This document shows, piece by piece, positions 27,701-38,762 of a stretch of 64,000 bases of DNA; the first letter of the stretch is position 1; each line of letters opens with the position of its first letter. The stretch lies in the NCBI RefSeq assembly GCF_004379255.2, contig NC_056051.1, forward strand, positions 2,506,062-2,570,061. The letters are read 5' to 3'. The position numbers were made by a program, and so were the translations under genes. The DNA comes from Salvia splendens. Lineage: Eukaryota > Streptophyta > Magnoliopsida > Lamiales > Lamiaceae. The notes beneath the pieces are model-generated. The model was not told the origin of the DNA, ran no database searches, and saw only the letters and a list, made by a program, of their open reading frames with translations.

Positions 27701-30700
27701 TTATGTCTTTTTGTTAAAGGTGGTGAATCTTAGACAACGGTTTTTCCATTCTATCGCACCTGGCGGGCTTGCTGGGGATAGGCGTGGCGTGGTGCCTGCT
27801 TCAGGATTTTCATTCAGTGCACAGCAGATATGGAAGGTCATTAAGGAAAATAAGGACCTAGACCTGCCTGCTCACAAGGTATTAAACTTAACGTCTGTTT
27901 CAAATCCACACTGAACTGTTCATGCAATTTCTTTCATGTAATTCATCGTTTTATCGTAGGTCATGGTTGCCACTGTACGCTGTGAAGAAATTGCAAATAT
28001 GAAGTTCTCATCTTTTGTTGAGAATGAGGTACTTTTTCTGCTTTACAGGTTGTTGGGTAGTACCCTGATGTATTTCATTAATTTTTTGGCCTATAATATG
28101 AAGGCATGGAGTCATTTAGAAGAGATAGTACAATCACAGCATGTACCTGGGTTTGGGAAGAAGCTGACCTCCATTCTTGATGCTTGCTTATCGGAGTAAG
28201 TAAATTGCTTGTTTGCATTTTTTTTTCTAGCTATTCCATGATATATTTGCATGTCATGATGGAGATTCTGTTGCTATTGACAAATTCACAAGTTTCTGTA
28301 GAACGTAAAATGTTTGTTCATGAAACAGTATATTAAAGATGCATTGTTAAACACTTTTTCCCAAAGCAACAAGGACCAGTTTGTTACAATCTTAAAGTAC
28401 TGGTGTGGTTTTAAAGTATTTCCTTTGAACGTTGTGATAGTATTTAAGAAACCTTAGACGCTCTTCAGATTGGTATCATAGTGCATTGAAGTGATCAACA
28501 TGGTAGATGAATCTGGTAATTGGAAGATTGGGATAATATTAACAATAACTGATGATTACCATGAAATATTGCCTTTGAGCAGTGTGGTATTGAGGAACTT
28601 TAGGCTCCTCGTTATTGAAGTGGACAACACGGTTGATGGATCTGGTTATAGGAAATATGGAGGACTTTCATCACATCTGATTGATCTGAGTGCTATGAAG
28701 CCCATAGGCTTTAATTTAAGCCGAGAAAACTATGAATGTTTGCCCTCAAGTCTATAATGCTTCCATTTTCATCAGAAATATTAAATTTTGTCCCCACTTG
28801 GTTACTTAACTCAGATTGTGTTGACGAGGACATCTTTTATACCTATTTTACTATGTGAAGAAAAGAGAAGGACTATAAATATCATGCTAGGCAGTGCCCA
28901 TTACATGTTTCATTGTCTAACTTACTTTTGTGATTGTGAGGCCAAACTTTTTTATTTGTCAACAAAAGTGAGATAATGGGTTAATTTATTGGTGATAACT
29001 TCCAGGAAAAGTGATTAATTATTTTGTACTTTTGACTGTAAAGTGTGAACTATATTAGCTCTATGAAAATCAAGATGCTAATTGTATGTTTTGTTTACTC
29101 TTGCCTTCAATAGGTATGATACAGAGGCTACATATTTTGATGAAGGTGTTAGATCTTCAAAGCGGAAACAATTGGAAGAGAAGCTTTTGCAAGTAATTGT
29201 TCTTAAGCTTCAATTGTTTCTAACCTAACATTCCTGGCTTACACTTTACATAAACAGGAGTTGTCATGCATGCCTCCACAATCAGTCTCATTTCATAATT
29301 ATTAGCTCGCATTGGTAGTTTTCCATATAAGACTTGATGTTCAAGGGTTGAGGGCGTGTACTGTCTGCACATTTGATTGTTCTCATCCATTTATTTGTTT
29401 TTTTCTTTTTCTTCTTTTTTTTTACAGTTTTTCTCTCTCTTTTAATTGTATATAAATAGCTCATCGAACCAGCGTACCAGTCCGTGTTGGGACATATATG
29501 CTCAGGGACCTTGGACAGATTTAAAGAAGTATTTGATAATACCTTGAATGAGGGTAAAGGATTTGCTGTGGCTGCTCGTGACTGCACCACTTATTGTATG
29601 GCACAGTTTGATGAAGCATGTGCAGGTACAGTTCTATACATATAAAATGCCATGGCTGGTATTACTTGATGGAAAAGAACTCTCTTTGCTGAATTACAAG
29701 AATCACTATTCTTTTTGCTTTTTTCCCCTTATTAAATGAAAACATCTTTGAATGTATTTGGATAAGACATATAAGAATTACTGCTAGTGGGAGACATTTT
29801 TTCTTTTTTTTAGGTAAAGCTCTAGGATTATTCCTGATGAGGTTGATAACATTTTATCTCGTGAATACTGAATAATGAGATGTTCCTTAATGTCATAATT
29901 TACTTTAATATATTGTTGACATTGGGAATATCTTGATTCAATCGGCCATGTATGATTTGTAGATGCACAGATTGGTCAAACTAATTGGGACTCTTCTAAA
30001 GTGAGAGAGAAGCTTAAGCAATATATATATGCTCATATTGCTGCAGTTCGTGCTGCCAAGTTGTCTGATCTCACTACCTTGTTTGAGGTATGCAATGCTG
30101 CGTAGTCCAATCTATGTAAAACCTCTTTACAGTATTATGCACATAGTTGACTTTTTCAAACTCTTTTATAATATTATTCCAACTTATGCCACAAAAGATA
30201 CATGTTTAGATTATGTCATTATGCAAAACATATATCATTTTATCATATAATTGATACACTATCAAGTTTAACGTTTTCAATTCTTAGCTGCACTCTCACT
30301 AGCACTAAACAGCTGGTCATGAGACTATATTATAATAACCAGAAAGGTTGGTGTGTGTTTATTTTGTATGATGCAATTCTTGCTTCTATCTCTGATAGTT
30401 TCCATATTCAGAAAAAATTGAACGAATCGTTGGCTGCACCTGTTGAGGCTTTGTTAGAAGGAGCCAGTGATGACACATGGCCAGCAATAAGAAAGCTTCT
30501 TCGCCGTGAGACTGAAGCAGCAATTAGTGGGTTTTCTAGTGCTATTTCTGGCTTTGAAATAGATGATACAACAAAGGATAAAATGCTCGTGAGGTTGGAA
30601 GACTATGCACGAGGGGTGGTAGAAGCCAAGGCCACAGAAGAAGCCGGAAGGGTTTTGAACCATATGAAAGACAGGTAGGTGCTGAATTCTGCTTCTTAAT

Positions 30701-32547
30701 AACCTAGAGCCGTGTCTTGGAGATTTTTGTCATACTTGTTTGCCAATGTGAACTAATCAAGACTATTTCTGGCAGGTTTACAATGATATTTAGCCATGAT
30801 GCTGACTCAATGCCACGTGTCTGGACTGGCAAAGAAGATATTCGAGCAATCACCAAAACTGCTCGCTCTGCCGTATGACACTCTTCACTACTTTTTACTG
30901 TGGGATTACTGGTTTCTATAATGTATTAACTTTGTCATGTTCATGTGTTCTTATTTCCGGATCCAGTCTTTGAAACTACTTTCTGTTCTGGCTGCTGTTC
31001 GTTTGGATGATGATGCTGATCCTATTGAAAACACGCTGTCCCTTGCTCTTGTTAGTGGGGTAGCTTCCCGTAGTGGTATTTCAGAGGATCCTCTTGCCTC
31101 AAGTAGTTGGGATGAGGTATTTGGCGCTATTCTTTACTTGTATTATTAGCCTTCTTGCTTTTGAGAGTGAAATCATTTTGGCGTCTATCCTGTGTAACCT
31201 ACTAGGTAAAATACTTTTTGCTATTAGAAATTCTTATATTTTTATTGATGATTGGTTTGTGTAATATTATTCTTGATATATGAGCATTGGATTCATTATG
31301 AGATAATGAGTGTAAATATTTGTGGAGGCAATTTAGTCACGTTCAGACACTTAATACTCGGTTTGTGTTTGACTTTTGGCTTTCAGGTTCCATTATCCAA
31401 AACCCTATTAACTCCAGTTCAGTGTAAAACTTTGTGGAGGCGGTTTAAAGAGCAGACTGAGTATACAGTTAGTCAAGCGATTACTGCTCAGGTAATATTT
31501 GCATGCTTAATGCTTCAGAAACTCCTGATGCAGCGTCCATTACAAAACTACACCATATATAGATTGGTTCTCCATTTGTTCAAAGAGATACAGGCGTGTC
31601 CTGCGTAGGTACTTATGTTTTCTTATGTTCCAAAATTTTAGGAGGCTAGCAGGAGAAATAACAACTTGTTACCACCTCCATGGGCGATACTTGCTTTGGT
31701 TGTTTTGGGTTTTAATGAATTTATGACCCTTTTGAGGTACTCTTTTCAAATATGATCTGATTTCTTTTTTCTGGGAGGCAGTGGAATTACCCTAGCAGTA
31801 GTTCATACGTTAACATCTATACACTCATCTTTGCCTATGCTATTGTTTCTTTGACAGAAATCCATTGTATTTGGGTGTCATTTTTGTTATATATCTGGTC
31901 GGCAAGGCCGTATGGGTGCAGTTAGACATTGCTGGTGTATTCCAAAATGGAATTGTAAGTATCTAATACAAGGCATCCTACTCCTGTTTAGCCCTTTTTT
32001 CTAACTTTTGAAGTTCTAAGTGGAGACTTTTCATGGACAGAGCATAAGTATCTTTATACCGGTTAATACAATTTGTTTTTGCTGGGCTTAGACATTAAAA
32101 ACAGATCAACTTGGGATACAATGATCGAAATTTACTCGACTAGGATGTCCGCTATCAAATGTGCTTTAACTCATATCTGACCTCTTTGTTTCTCCTTTGG
32201 ATATAAGGTGTAGTTTGAGACACTGGGGCTCAATTTATGACTTACTAACATAATTCAATCAATGGCTGTTTTTGTTTCATTTCTATTTTAAACAGCTACC
32301 TGGAATTTTAGCGTTGGCGACCAGATTTCTCCCTACTGTTACGAACCTCTTAAGAAGGCTGGCAGAGGAAGGCCAAAGGCCTGCTAATGCAGATCCTCAG
32401 CAGAACCCTGCGTTTCCAGCCAACACCTTACGAAGCACAACGAATGATCCCAGTGAAATATCTTCAAGTGCTTCCTCTGAAGTAACTACTTCAGAAAACG
32501 GAACAGAATACTCGAGCCCCTCATCCAGCAGCAGAAAAGCGCAGTAA
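24774..32547 (+). CDS. RHD3: RHD3/Sey1-type dynamin-like GTPase, 23 coding exons
   Basis: Coding exons: 24774-24777, 25619-25768, 25941-26007, 26084-26186, 26664-26734, 26874-26937, 27016-27081, 27219-27266, 27368-27430, 27523-27579, 27720-27878, 27960-28028, 28104-28195, 29114-29192, 29460-29625, 29963-30087, 30412-30674, 30776-30872, 30967-31116, 31387-31491, 31642-31736, 31858-31954, 32296-32547. They sum to 2442 nt (813 aa). Motifs are the P-loop GPQSSGKST (residues 47-55), switch QTTKG, DLEGSDG, and the RD guanine-specificity motif in FIIRDKT. A long helical middle domain follows, then two hydrophobic segments in exons 21-22 ([11 protein letters not shown]... and [13 protein letters not shown]) and a Ser-rich cytosolic tail. 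This family fuses endoplasmic-reticulum tubules and is needed for root-hair growth in Arabidopsis. Exon 1 codes only ATGG; intron 3 starts with GC instead of GT. Paralogues exist, so the exact orthologue is uncertain. Confidence 0.93.
26008..26083 (+). other. GC-AG intron of the RHD3-like gene
   Basis: The reading frame across the switch-I region requires exon 3 to end at 26007 (AGG GGG AG) and exon 4 to begin at 26084 (G TCA CAA). The intron therefore begins GCATGT and ends CAG. No GT alternative keeps the conserved RSQTTKG sequence. Confidence 0.85.
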
Positions 32548-33308
32548 GCTCTGATTTGCATTTGCTCCTTACACTACCGGCTTCTGATTAGTCATAGAGC
32601 ATAATGCTGGATGTTCTAGTGGTTTGTTGATGAATAATCTATGGCATAATTGAAAGGAGTACAATGAGAAAGGTAGATAGTATAAGTTTATTCAAATGTG
32701 GGTGTTGTAGAGTTGTATTTCTGATTCATCCATTCGTCACCTTTGCTTCTGTTTGTCGCGGTCGTGGACTGGTCCGTCCTTTCTTCGACCTTTAGTTTTG
32801 TATCACTAGAAGGTGAAAATCTAAACACGCACTGGGAATTTTCATGACCCATTTTGTGTGTTTTGAAGCAATGCAGCTCTTGTGATCCCCATTTTGTGTG
32901 TTTTGAAGCAATGAGCTCTTGTGCTCCCCATTTTGTGTGTTTTGAAGCAATGCAGCTCTTGTGATTGATTCTGCCAAGTTTGGAAGGAGATATAAAATTT
33001 AAATAAAACAGAAAATAGATTATACGTACCACAAGTATAGTGATAGTATTATTAAAACCACTAAAATTTCAAGATTTTGATATCAATACGATATCAACAC
33101 AATGTCAACATTGTGTCAACCGTTGACACTATGTTGATATTTTCTGTTGCTATTATTTTATAATCTATTGACATTTTTAACGGTCCAGATCATAGTTTGG
33201 AATTTGTACTATATTTAGAGTTTGCATTTGATTACATTCCTATATAAGCGAGACAAAGTTTGGATACTGAAAACCAAATCTCTTATACTCCCCTCTTTCC
33301 ATATAATA
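32548..33308 (+). other. Downstream flank of the RHD3-like gene
   Basis: This holds the probable 3' UTR, a 40-bp tandem repeat (32848-32965) and a GTTGACA/TGTCAAC-rich palindromic patch around 33090-33150 that could fold as a hairpin. No further coding exon is seen. Confidence 0.45.
32848..32965. repeat. Three tandem copies of a 39-40 bp unit
   Basis: The unit CCCATTTTGTGTGTTTTGAA, continuing GCAATG(C)AGCTCTTGTG, begins at 32848, 32888 and 32927. The middle copy lacks one C. The block lies about 300 bp downstream of the RHD3-like stop codon. Confidence 0.9.
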
Positions 33309-33785
33309 CTCCTTCTGTCCCTGAAAATTTGTCACATTTCATTTTCTACACTCGTTTTAGAAAAATGATACTCCATCCGTCCCACGTTACTTGAGGCGCC
33401 ACGAGATTTAAGAAAGTTATGTTTAGTATGTTAAATAAAGTAGATGAGGGAATAAAGTAAGAGAAAGAAGAGAGAGTAAAGTAAAAGAAAGAATAAAATA
33501 TATGTGATTATATATTTTGTTTTTAGCAAAAAAAAAAGAAATTACTCAAGTAACTTGAGACAACCCAAAAAGGAATACGACTCAAGTAACTAGGGACGGA
33601 GGGAGTAATAAATAGCTACAGTGGAGAGAGGGTAAAATAAGAGAAAGAATAACGTAGATGAGAGTCTTCTCTACATAATTCTCTCTCTTACTCTATCATC
33701 TCTCCTCTTTAACTATTTATTATCATTTTTTAAAACGAGTGTAGAAAATGAAATGCTATAAATTTTCAGGGAGAAGAGGGAGGGG
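33309..33785. mobile_element. Outer Stowaway-like MITE, interrupted
   Basis: The left arm (CTCCTTCTGTCCCTGAAAAT, then TTCATTTTCTACACTCGTTTTA) is complementary to the right arm at 33729-33785 (TAAAACGAGTGTAGAAAATG, then AAATTTTCAGGGAG). TA lies outside at 33307-33308 and 33786-33787. The inner MITE 33371-33605 splits it. Confidence 0.75.
33371..33605. mobile_element. Inner Stowaway-type MITE nested in another MITE
   Basis: Ends CTCCATCCGTCCCACGTTAC and AACTAGGGACGGAGGGAG are inverted repeats, flanked by TA at 33369-33370 and 33606-33607. It is younger than the outer element, which it interrupts. Confidence 0.85.
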
Positions 33786-33787
33786 TA

Positions 33788-34028
33788 TCTTAATTGTAAT
33801 TACTTTTTTTTTCTTAGTGATCAATTTGTAGTGCCAATCAAATGAGACTTGGTTTTTCCTTTTTTTCCAAAAAATAAATTAAGTAAATGAAATGTTAATT
33901 GAAAGGAAAGAAGACTGAAATGATGTGAACGTAAAAGAAATAGTACTAGGTAATAAGAAAGAACGATAGAAAAGAAAGATTGACTATAACATTTTTTATT
34001 TAAAATTAAAAAAAAGAAAAATAAATAA
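33788..34028. other. AT-rich spacer left of the copia element
   Basis: This is polypurine/polypyrimidine-rich intergenic DNA. No feature other than the left copy of the copia target duplication GTAAT (34029-34033) follows. Confidence 0.5.
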
Positions 34029-34033
34029 GTAAT

Positions 34034-34681
34034 TGTTATGAAAGTATGCAAAAGATCGATGATGACAACAACCATGTGAAAAAGAAAGAACACTAGAGTT
34101 TTACGTGGTTCGATCGTAAGATCTACGTCCACGGCCAAAGGCAATATGATTCAGTATATTGAGAAATATGCAGAGATTTACAATTACTCAAGAACTCTCT
34201 CCAAGAACTCAACACCTCTAATCTAATTCTAAACCAAGAACTAATCAAGTGATAGTTTGGAGACTCTTTTCTTGAATATCGAAGTAGCTGATTTACTTTT
34301 TCAGATGCAGCCTTCGTCTGCTTTATATCAGTCCCTTCATCCTCCAACGGCTCTCTTGAGATGTTAGTTAACAAACCAGTTATAACTGTTCCAACAGCTA
34401 CTTCCCGTTTCTTGGTTTGCATCAACATGCCGAAGTGCTGCATGATGCCGAGCTCAGTAAAATGCCGAGCTCAATAAAACGCCGAGCTCAATAAAATGCC
34501 GAGCTCAATAAAATGTCGAGCTCAATAAAACGCCGAGCTCAATAAAACGCCGAGCTCAATAAAATGCCGAGCTCAATAAAATCTTGAACGAGCTCAACCT
34601 CTAACAAATCTGCAGCTGTTGAGAATGACATTGATTTTAGCTTGCTGCATCCAACGGTGATTGTGAGATTATACTCCAACA
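34034..34681 (-). repeat. Copia 3' LTR (left)
   Basis: It is 648 bp, with TGTTATGAAAG at one end and ATACTCCAACA at the other. It contains eight 17-bp GCCGAGCTCAATAAAAT-type units (34447-34582). A TATA-like box is present on the minus strand around 34322-34327. Confidence 0.93.
34447..34582. repeat. Eight tandem 17-bp units in the copia LTR
   Basis: Units of the form GCCGAGCTCAATAAAAT repeat eight times here, but seven times in the other LTR (39176-39294). The copy-number difference is the main difference between the two LTRs. Confidence 0.9.
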
Positions 34682-34697
34682 AACTCCACCTTAATCT
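34682..34697 (-). other. Polypurine tract of the copia element
   Basis: Read on the minus strand, a purine-rich stretch (GATTAAGGTGGAGTT) abuts the 3' LTR, as expected for plus-strand priming. Confidence 0.75.
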
Positions 34698-34743
34698 CAG
34701 AATCAACAATGAATCATAATCCTCTGACAAAACCTCAAACTCA

Positions 34744-37700
34744 TCACTCCACAAGTCCCACCAGCCCCAAGCAGTATTTAAACTTCATGGCTGGCAACGG
34801 CTTTGTCAACATATCAGCCGCATTATGCTCAGTAGATATTTTCACCATCTTGACTTCACCTCTCTGTATTTCATCCCTTATGAAGTGCATCCGCACATCT
34901 ATGTGCTTACTTCTTTCGTGAAACACTTGGTGTTTGGCAAGGCATAAGGCGCTGCTGCTGTCACAGTTTATCTCCACTGTGTCTTGCTTCTCCCCAAAAT
35001 CTTCTAGGATTCCCTTCAGCCATATTGCTTCTTTCACAGCCTCTGTCATTGCCATGTACTCAGCTTCCGTAGTAGATAAAGCAACCACATGTTGTAATCC
35101 AGATTTCCAGCTTATAGCAGTGCCATTTAGGGTGAACACATATCCAGTTTGAGATCTCCTATTATCTCTATTTGATGCATAATCAGAATCGCAAAACCCC
35201 ACCAGTGCTCCACCTTGATCCTTACAATCTGCCTTGTACAACAGACCATAATCTGAAGCACCCTTCAAGTATCTGAGCAACCACTTCAATGCTATCCAAT
35301 GCTCTCTCCCATGGTCTGACATAAATCGGCTAGTAACACTTATAGCCTGAGCCAAATCTGGTCTTGTGCATAGCATTGTGTACATTATGCTTCCTATGAT
35401 GTTTGCATAAGGTATCTTGCTCAGCTCTTTCCTCTCTGAGTCATTCTTTGGTTTCTGATCCATGCTCAACTTAAAGTGAGCAGCCAATGGTGTAGAGACA
35501 GGTTTGAAGTCATCAGCCTGAAATTTCTTCAAAACTCTCTGGATGTAATTCCTCTGCAACAACCTGAGCTCTCTCTTTGGCCTATCCCTCAGTATATCCA
35601 TGCCAAGGATTCTCCTTGCATTTCCAAGATCCTTCATTTCAAACTTGGATTCCAGTTCAGCCTTGATTCTCTCAATCACTCCCAGATCTGCTCCTGCCAC
35701 AAGCATATCATCAACATACAAAAGTAGAAAAGCAATTGGTACACCATTCCTTTCTCTGATGTAAACACAGCTATCATACTGCGATTTTCTGAAACCAATA
35801 CTCATCATATGCTCATCAAACTTGAGATACCACTGCCTACTACTTTGCTTCAATCCATACAAACTTCTCTTGAGCAAACACACTTTGTCTTCATTCCCAG
35901 CCTCCATGAACCCCTCGGGTTGATGCATATATATTGTTTCTTCAAGTTCACCATGCAAGAAGGCTGTCTTGACATCGAGTTGGTGTAACTCCCAATCATA
36001 CTTTGCAACAAGAGCAAGCAATATCCTGATGGAACTGTGTTTTACAACCGGAGAGAACACATCATTATAATCAATCCCCTCTTCTTGAGTGAATCCTCTA
36101 GCAACAAGCCGTGCCTTAAATCTGACACTCTCAACTTCACCAACTTCAATCTTCATCTTGAAGATCCATTTGCAGCTAATAAGCTTTTGGGTCCCTGGAT
36201 TCTTCACCAAAATCCAAGTATGGTTTTTGAGTAGTGACTGGATCTCTTCTCTCATAGCTGCAAGCCATTTCTCCTTTTCCTTACTCGACATAGCTTCAGC
36301 ATAGGTGGATGGCTCTAAGCACTCCAATACCTCAGCAACACAGAGAGCAAAAAAACTCATCTCATAATCACTGAACCTGGCTGGCTTTCTGATCTCTCTT
36401 CTGTTTCTGTCCCTGGCTATAATATGTGATCTCTGATCATCATCAATCTGATCTCGTTGCTGGGGTTGCTGTGGACTTGAAGCTTTATGGGAACTTGAAG
36501 CTCCACCTCCATTCTGATCATCTGGATCACTAGGTGGTGGCTGGCCATGCTGAACTTCTTGATCAATAGATACTCTTTCACCCATCTGATCCTCAGTCTT
36601 CAAGAATGGCATATGATGCTCATGGAAGACCACATCTCGGCTCACAATTATCTTCTTGTTCCCCTCTTCAGTGCACCACAACCTGTACCCTTTTACTCCA
36701 TGTTGGTACCCAACCATCACACATTTCTGAGCCCTTGCATCAAGCTTTCCCTGCTTGCAGTGGGCATATGCTCTACAACCGAACACCTTGAACTGATTGT
36801 ACTCTCTATCTCCACCATACCATCTGACATCTGGGATTTCATTTCCTATAGCTGATGATGGAGAACTGTTAATTAGCACTGCAGCAGTACACACTGCCTC
36901 CCCCCAGAACATCTTTGGCAAGCCTGATGATAAAAGCATGCATCTGACTCTATCGAGGAGTGTTCGGTTCATTCTTTCAGCAACTCCGTTTTGTTGCGGA
37001 TTAGCCGGGACTGTCCTATGCCTTTGTATCCCATTTGATTTGCAGAAAGACTCAAAATCTTCAGATAAGAACTCCAGCCCGTTATCAGTCCTCAAGCACT
37101 TGAGAGTGGTGGATTTCTTCAGCTTCATCTCTGTGCACCATTCTCTGAATTTTTCAAATGCTTGTGACTTCTGCTTTAGGATGTATATCCAGACTTTTCT
37201 GCTATAATCATCTATTATCGACATGAAATACCTGCCTCCTCCCATAGAAGCAGGCTGAGCTGGACCCCATAAATCACAATGCGCATAGTCAAGAGGTAAT
37301 TTGGAGGTGTGTTTACCAGCCTTGTATGGTAGCTTCTTGCTCTTTCCCAGAGCACAGTGTTCACATTCCTTGAACCTCTGATCACTTCCAGCCGGAATGA
37401 CCCCTTTCTGGATCAGTTCTCTCATCCCACTTTCTCCAAGATGGCCGAGCCTCTTGTGCCACAGACTCATATCAGAGTCCTCTGCAAGATTCACTGAAGC
37501 AACAACAGTTTCTGCTACTAGATAGTATAAACTGTTTCTTCTCTCAGCAATCAGCAAGATTTTTCCATTAAGTGAGACATTCATATAGCCTTTCTCAGAA
37601 GAAAACCTGAAACCTCTAGATTCAAGCATGCCAAGTGAAATCAAATTCCTCTTAATCTCAGGAATGTACCTGACTTGAGTAAGCAGTTTTGTTGATCCAT

Positions 37701-38721
37701 CATGAGCTCTCAATCTGATATCTCCAATGCCTTTGATGTAGCACATCTGATCATTCCCCAACATTACTGACCCGGTTGCCTCAGAAAGGTTTTCAAACCA
37801 AGCTTTGTTGGAACAAATATGGAAGCTGCACCCGGAGTCCATTATCCAAGAACTCTCTATCCCACCACTCACCACATTCATGATCTGGGGTGGATCTGTG
37901 TCTTCTGCAAGATCAGCCTGATTTTGGGTAGCCTTCTCTTCGTTTTGCTTCCTTTTCCACGAGTAGCAATCCCTTTTGAGATGCCCAGGTTTCTTGCAGT
38001 AATGACAGCTTCGCTTCTCCTCATTTTGCTTCTGATACTTAGGCTTTTGATTCTGATTGAATTTCTTTTTCTTGCCTTTGAAAGCCTTTACATTCAAGGC
38101 TTGACTGCCACTTCCTTCATTTGTCGTCGAAGAGTTCTTTTCCAGCTCCTTTGATCGAAGAGCACACTGAACTTCTTCATATGTGATGCCAGATTCTGCA
38201 TTCCGGCCAAACAGCATTGCATCTTTAAGATGCTGGAATGTTTTGGGAAGAGCATTCAAGAGCAAGATGGCCTTGTCTTCATTCTTCATGGGGCCATCTA
38301 CATTCTCCAAATCATCCAGATTCTTGCTGAAATCATCAATCTGCTCTGCGAAGGGTCGGTCTTCAAGAATCTTGTATGAAAAGAGGCGCTGCTTCATGTA
38401 TAGGCGATTAGCAAGCGACTTGGTCATGTACAGCGCTTCGAGCTTCGTCCATACCCCATGCGCTGTGGTTTCCTTCGCAACCTCGCGTAACACCTTGTCC
38501 GTGAGATTGAGAATAATGGCGCTATGGGCTTTCTTGGCAATCTCAGCCTTCTTCCTCACGCTCTTCTCATCGAGATCTTCTTTTTCTTTCCCCTTCGGAT
38601 CAATTGGCTCGATTGCTTCATCGAGCCCTTGCTGGATCAACAGAGCCTTCATCTTGATCTGCCACAGACCAAAGTCATTCTTCCCCGAGAATTTCTCCGC
38701 TTCGAACCTCGTCGTCGCCAT
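34744..38721 (-). CDS. Ty1/copia Gag-Pol polyprotein, intact
   Basis: The first ATG is at 38721 (ATG GCG ACG), giving 1325 residues. The frame is open slightly upstream without an ATG. Domain order is that of copia: Gag; zinc knuckle CHYCKKPGHLKRDC; aspartic protease with DSG (WIMDSGCSFH); integrase with the HHCC finger (HKRLGHLGESG and CEHCALGK) and catalytic D,D,E in HCDLWGP, RTDNGLEF and PQQNGVAERMN; reverse transcriptase (QLDVKTAFLHGEL, YGLKQSSRQW, and catalytic LLYVDDML); and RNase H (GFCDSDYASNRDNRRS then STTEAEYMA). No internal stop or frameshift is present. Together with near-identical LTRs this suggests a potentially autonomous copy. Confidence 0.96.
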   Translation of the reverse strand: MATTRFEAEKFSGKNDFGLWQIKMKALLIQQGLDEAIEPIDPKGKEKEDLDEKSVRKKAEIAKKAHSAIILNLTDKVLREVAKETTAHGVWTKLEALYMTKSLANRLYMKQRLFSYKILEDRPFAEQIDDFSKNLDDLENVDGPMKNEDKAILLLNALPKTFQHLKDAMLFGRNAESGITYEEVQCALRSKELEKNSSTTNEGSGSQALNVKAFKGKKKKFNQNQKPKYQKQNEEKRSCHYCKKPGHLKRDCYSWKRKQNEEKATQNQADLAEDTDPPQIMNVVSGGIESSWIMDSGCSFHICSNKAWFENLSEATGSVMLGNDQMCYIKGIGDIRLRAHDGSTKLLTQVRYIPEIKRNLISLGMLESRGFRFSSEKGYMNVSLNGKILLIAERRNSLYYLVAETVVASVNLAEDSDMSLWHKRLGHLGESGMRELIQKGVIPAGSDQRFKECEHCALGKSKKLPYKAGKHTSKLPLDYAHCDLWGPAQPASMGGGRYFMSIIDDYSRKVWIYILKQKSQAFEKFREWCTEMKLKKSTTLKCLRTDNGLEFLSEDFESFCKSNGIQRHRTVPANPQQNGVAERMNRTLLDRVRCMLLSSGLPKMFWGEAVCTAAVLINSSPSSAIGNEIPDVRWYGGDREYNQFKVFGCRAYAHCKQGKLDARAQKCVMVGYQHGVKGYRLWCTEEGNKKIIVSRDVVFHEHHMPFLKTEDQMGERVSIDQEVQHGQPPPSDPDDQNGGGASSSHKASSPQQPQQRDQIDDDQRSHIIARDRNRREIRKPARFSDYEMSFFALCVAEVLECLEPSTYAEAMSSKEKEKWLAAMREEIQSLLKNHTWILVKNPGTQKLISCKWIFKMKIEVGEVESVRFKARLVARGFTQEEGIDYNDVFSPVVKHSSIRILLALVAKYDWELHQLDVKTAFLHGELEETIYMHQPEGFMEAGNEDKVCLLKRSLYGLKQSSRQWYLKFDEHMMSIGFRKSQYDSCVYIRERNGVPIAFLLLYVDDMLVAGADLGVIERIKAELESKFEMKDLGNARRILGMDILRDRPKRELRLLQRNYIQRVLKKFQADDFKPVSTPLAAHFKLSMDQKPKNDSERKELSKIPYANIIGSIMYTMLCTRPDLAQAISVTSRFMSDHGREHWIALKWLLRYLKGASDYGLLYKADCKDQGGALVGFCDSDYASNRDNRRSQTGYVFTLNGTAISWKSGLQHVVALSTTEAEYMAMTEAVKEAIWLKGILEDFGEKQDTVEINCDSSSALCLAKHQVFHERSKHIDVRMHFIRDEIQRGEVKMVKISTEHNAADMLTKPLPAMKFKYCLGLVGLVE

Positions 38722-38742
38722 CGATATCAACTCCGATTGCGT

Positions 38743-38760
38743 TTCCCACAGACGGCGCCA
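38743..38760 (-). other. Primer-binding site of the copia element
   Basis: On the minus strand, two bases inside the 5' LTR, the sequence reads TGGCGCCGTCTGTGGGAA, a tRNA 3'-end complement beginning TGG. It is a useful internal reference because the Tat element at 11948 begins in the middle of the same motif. Confidence 0.85.
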
Positions 38761-38762
38761 CT

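Noticed and set aside
32688..33032. Minus-strand open frame with repeated SKHTKWG units
   Set aside because: It is only the translation of the 39-40 bp tandem repeat and has no support as a gene.
34447..34582. CRISPR-like look of regularly spaced short repeats in the copia LTR
   Set aside because: The 17-bp units are directly adjacent with no unique spacers and lie in a retrotransposon LTR of a plant genome.
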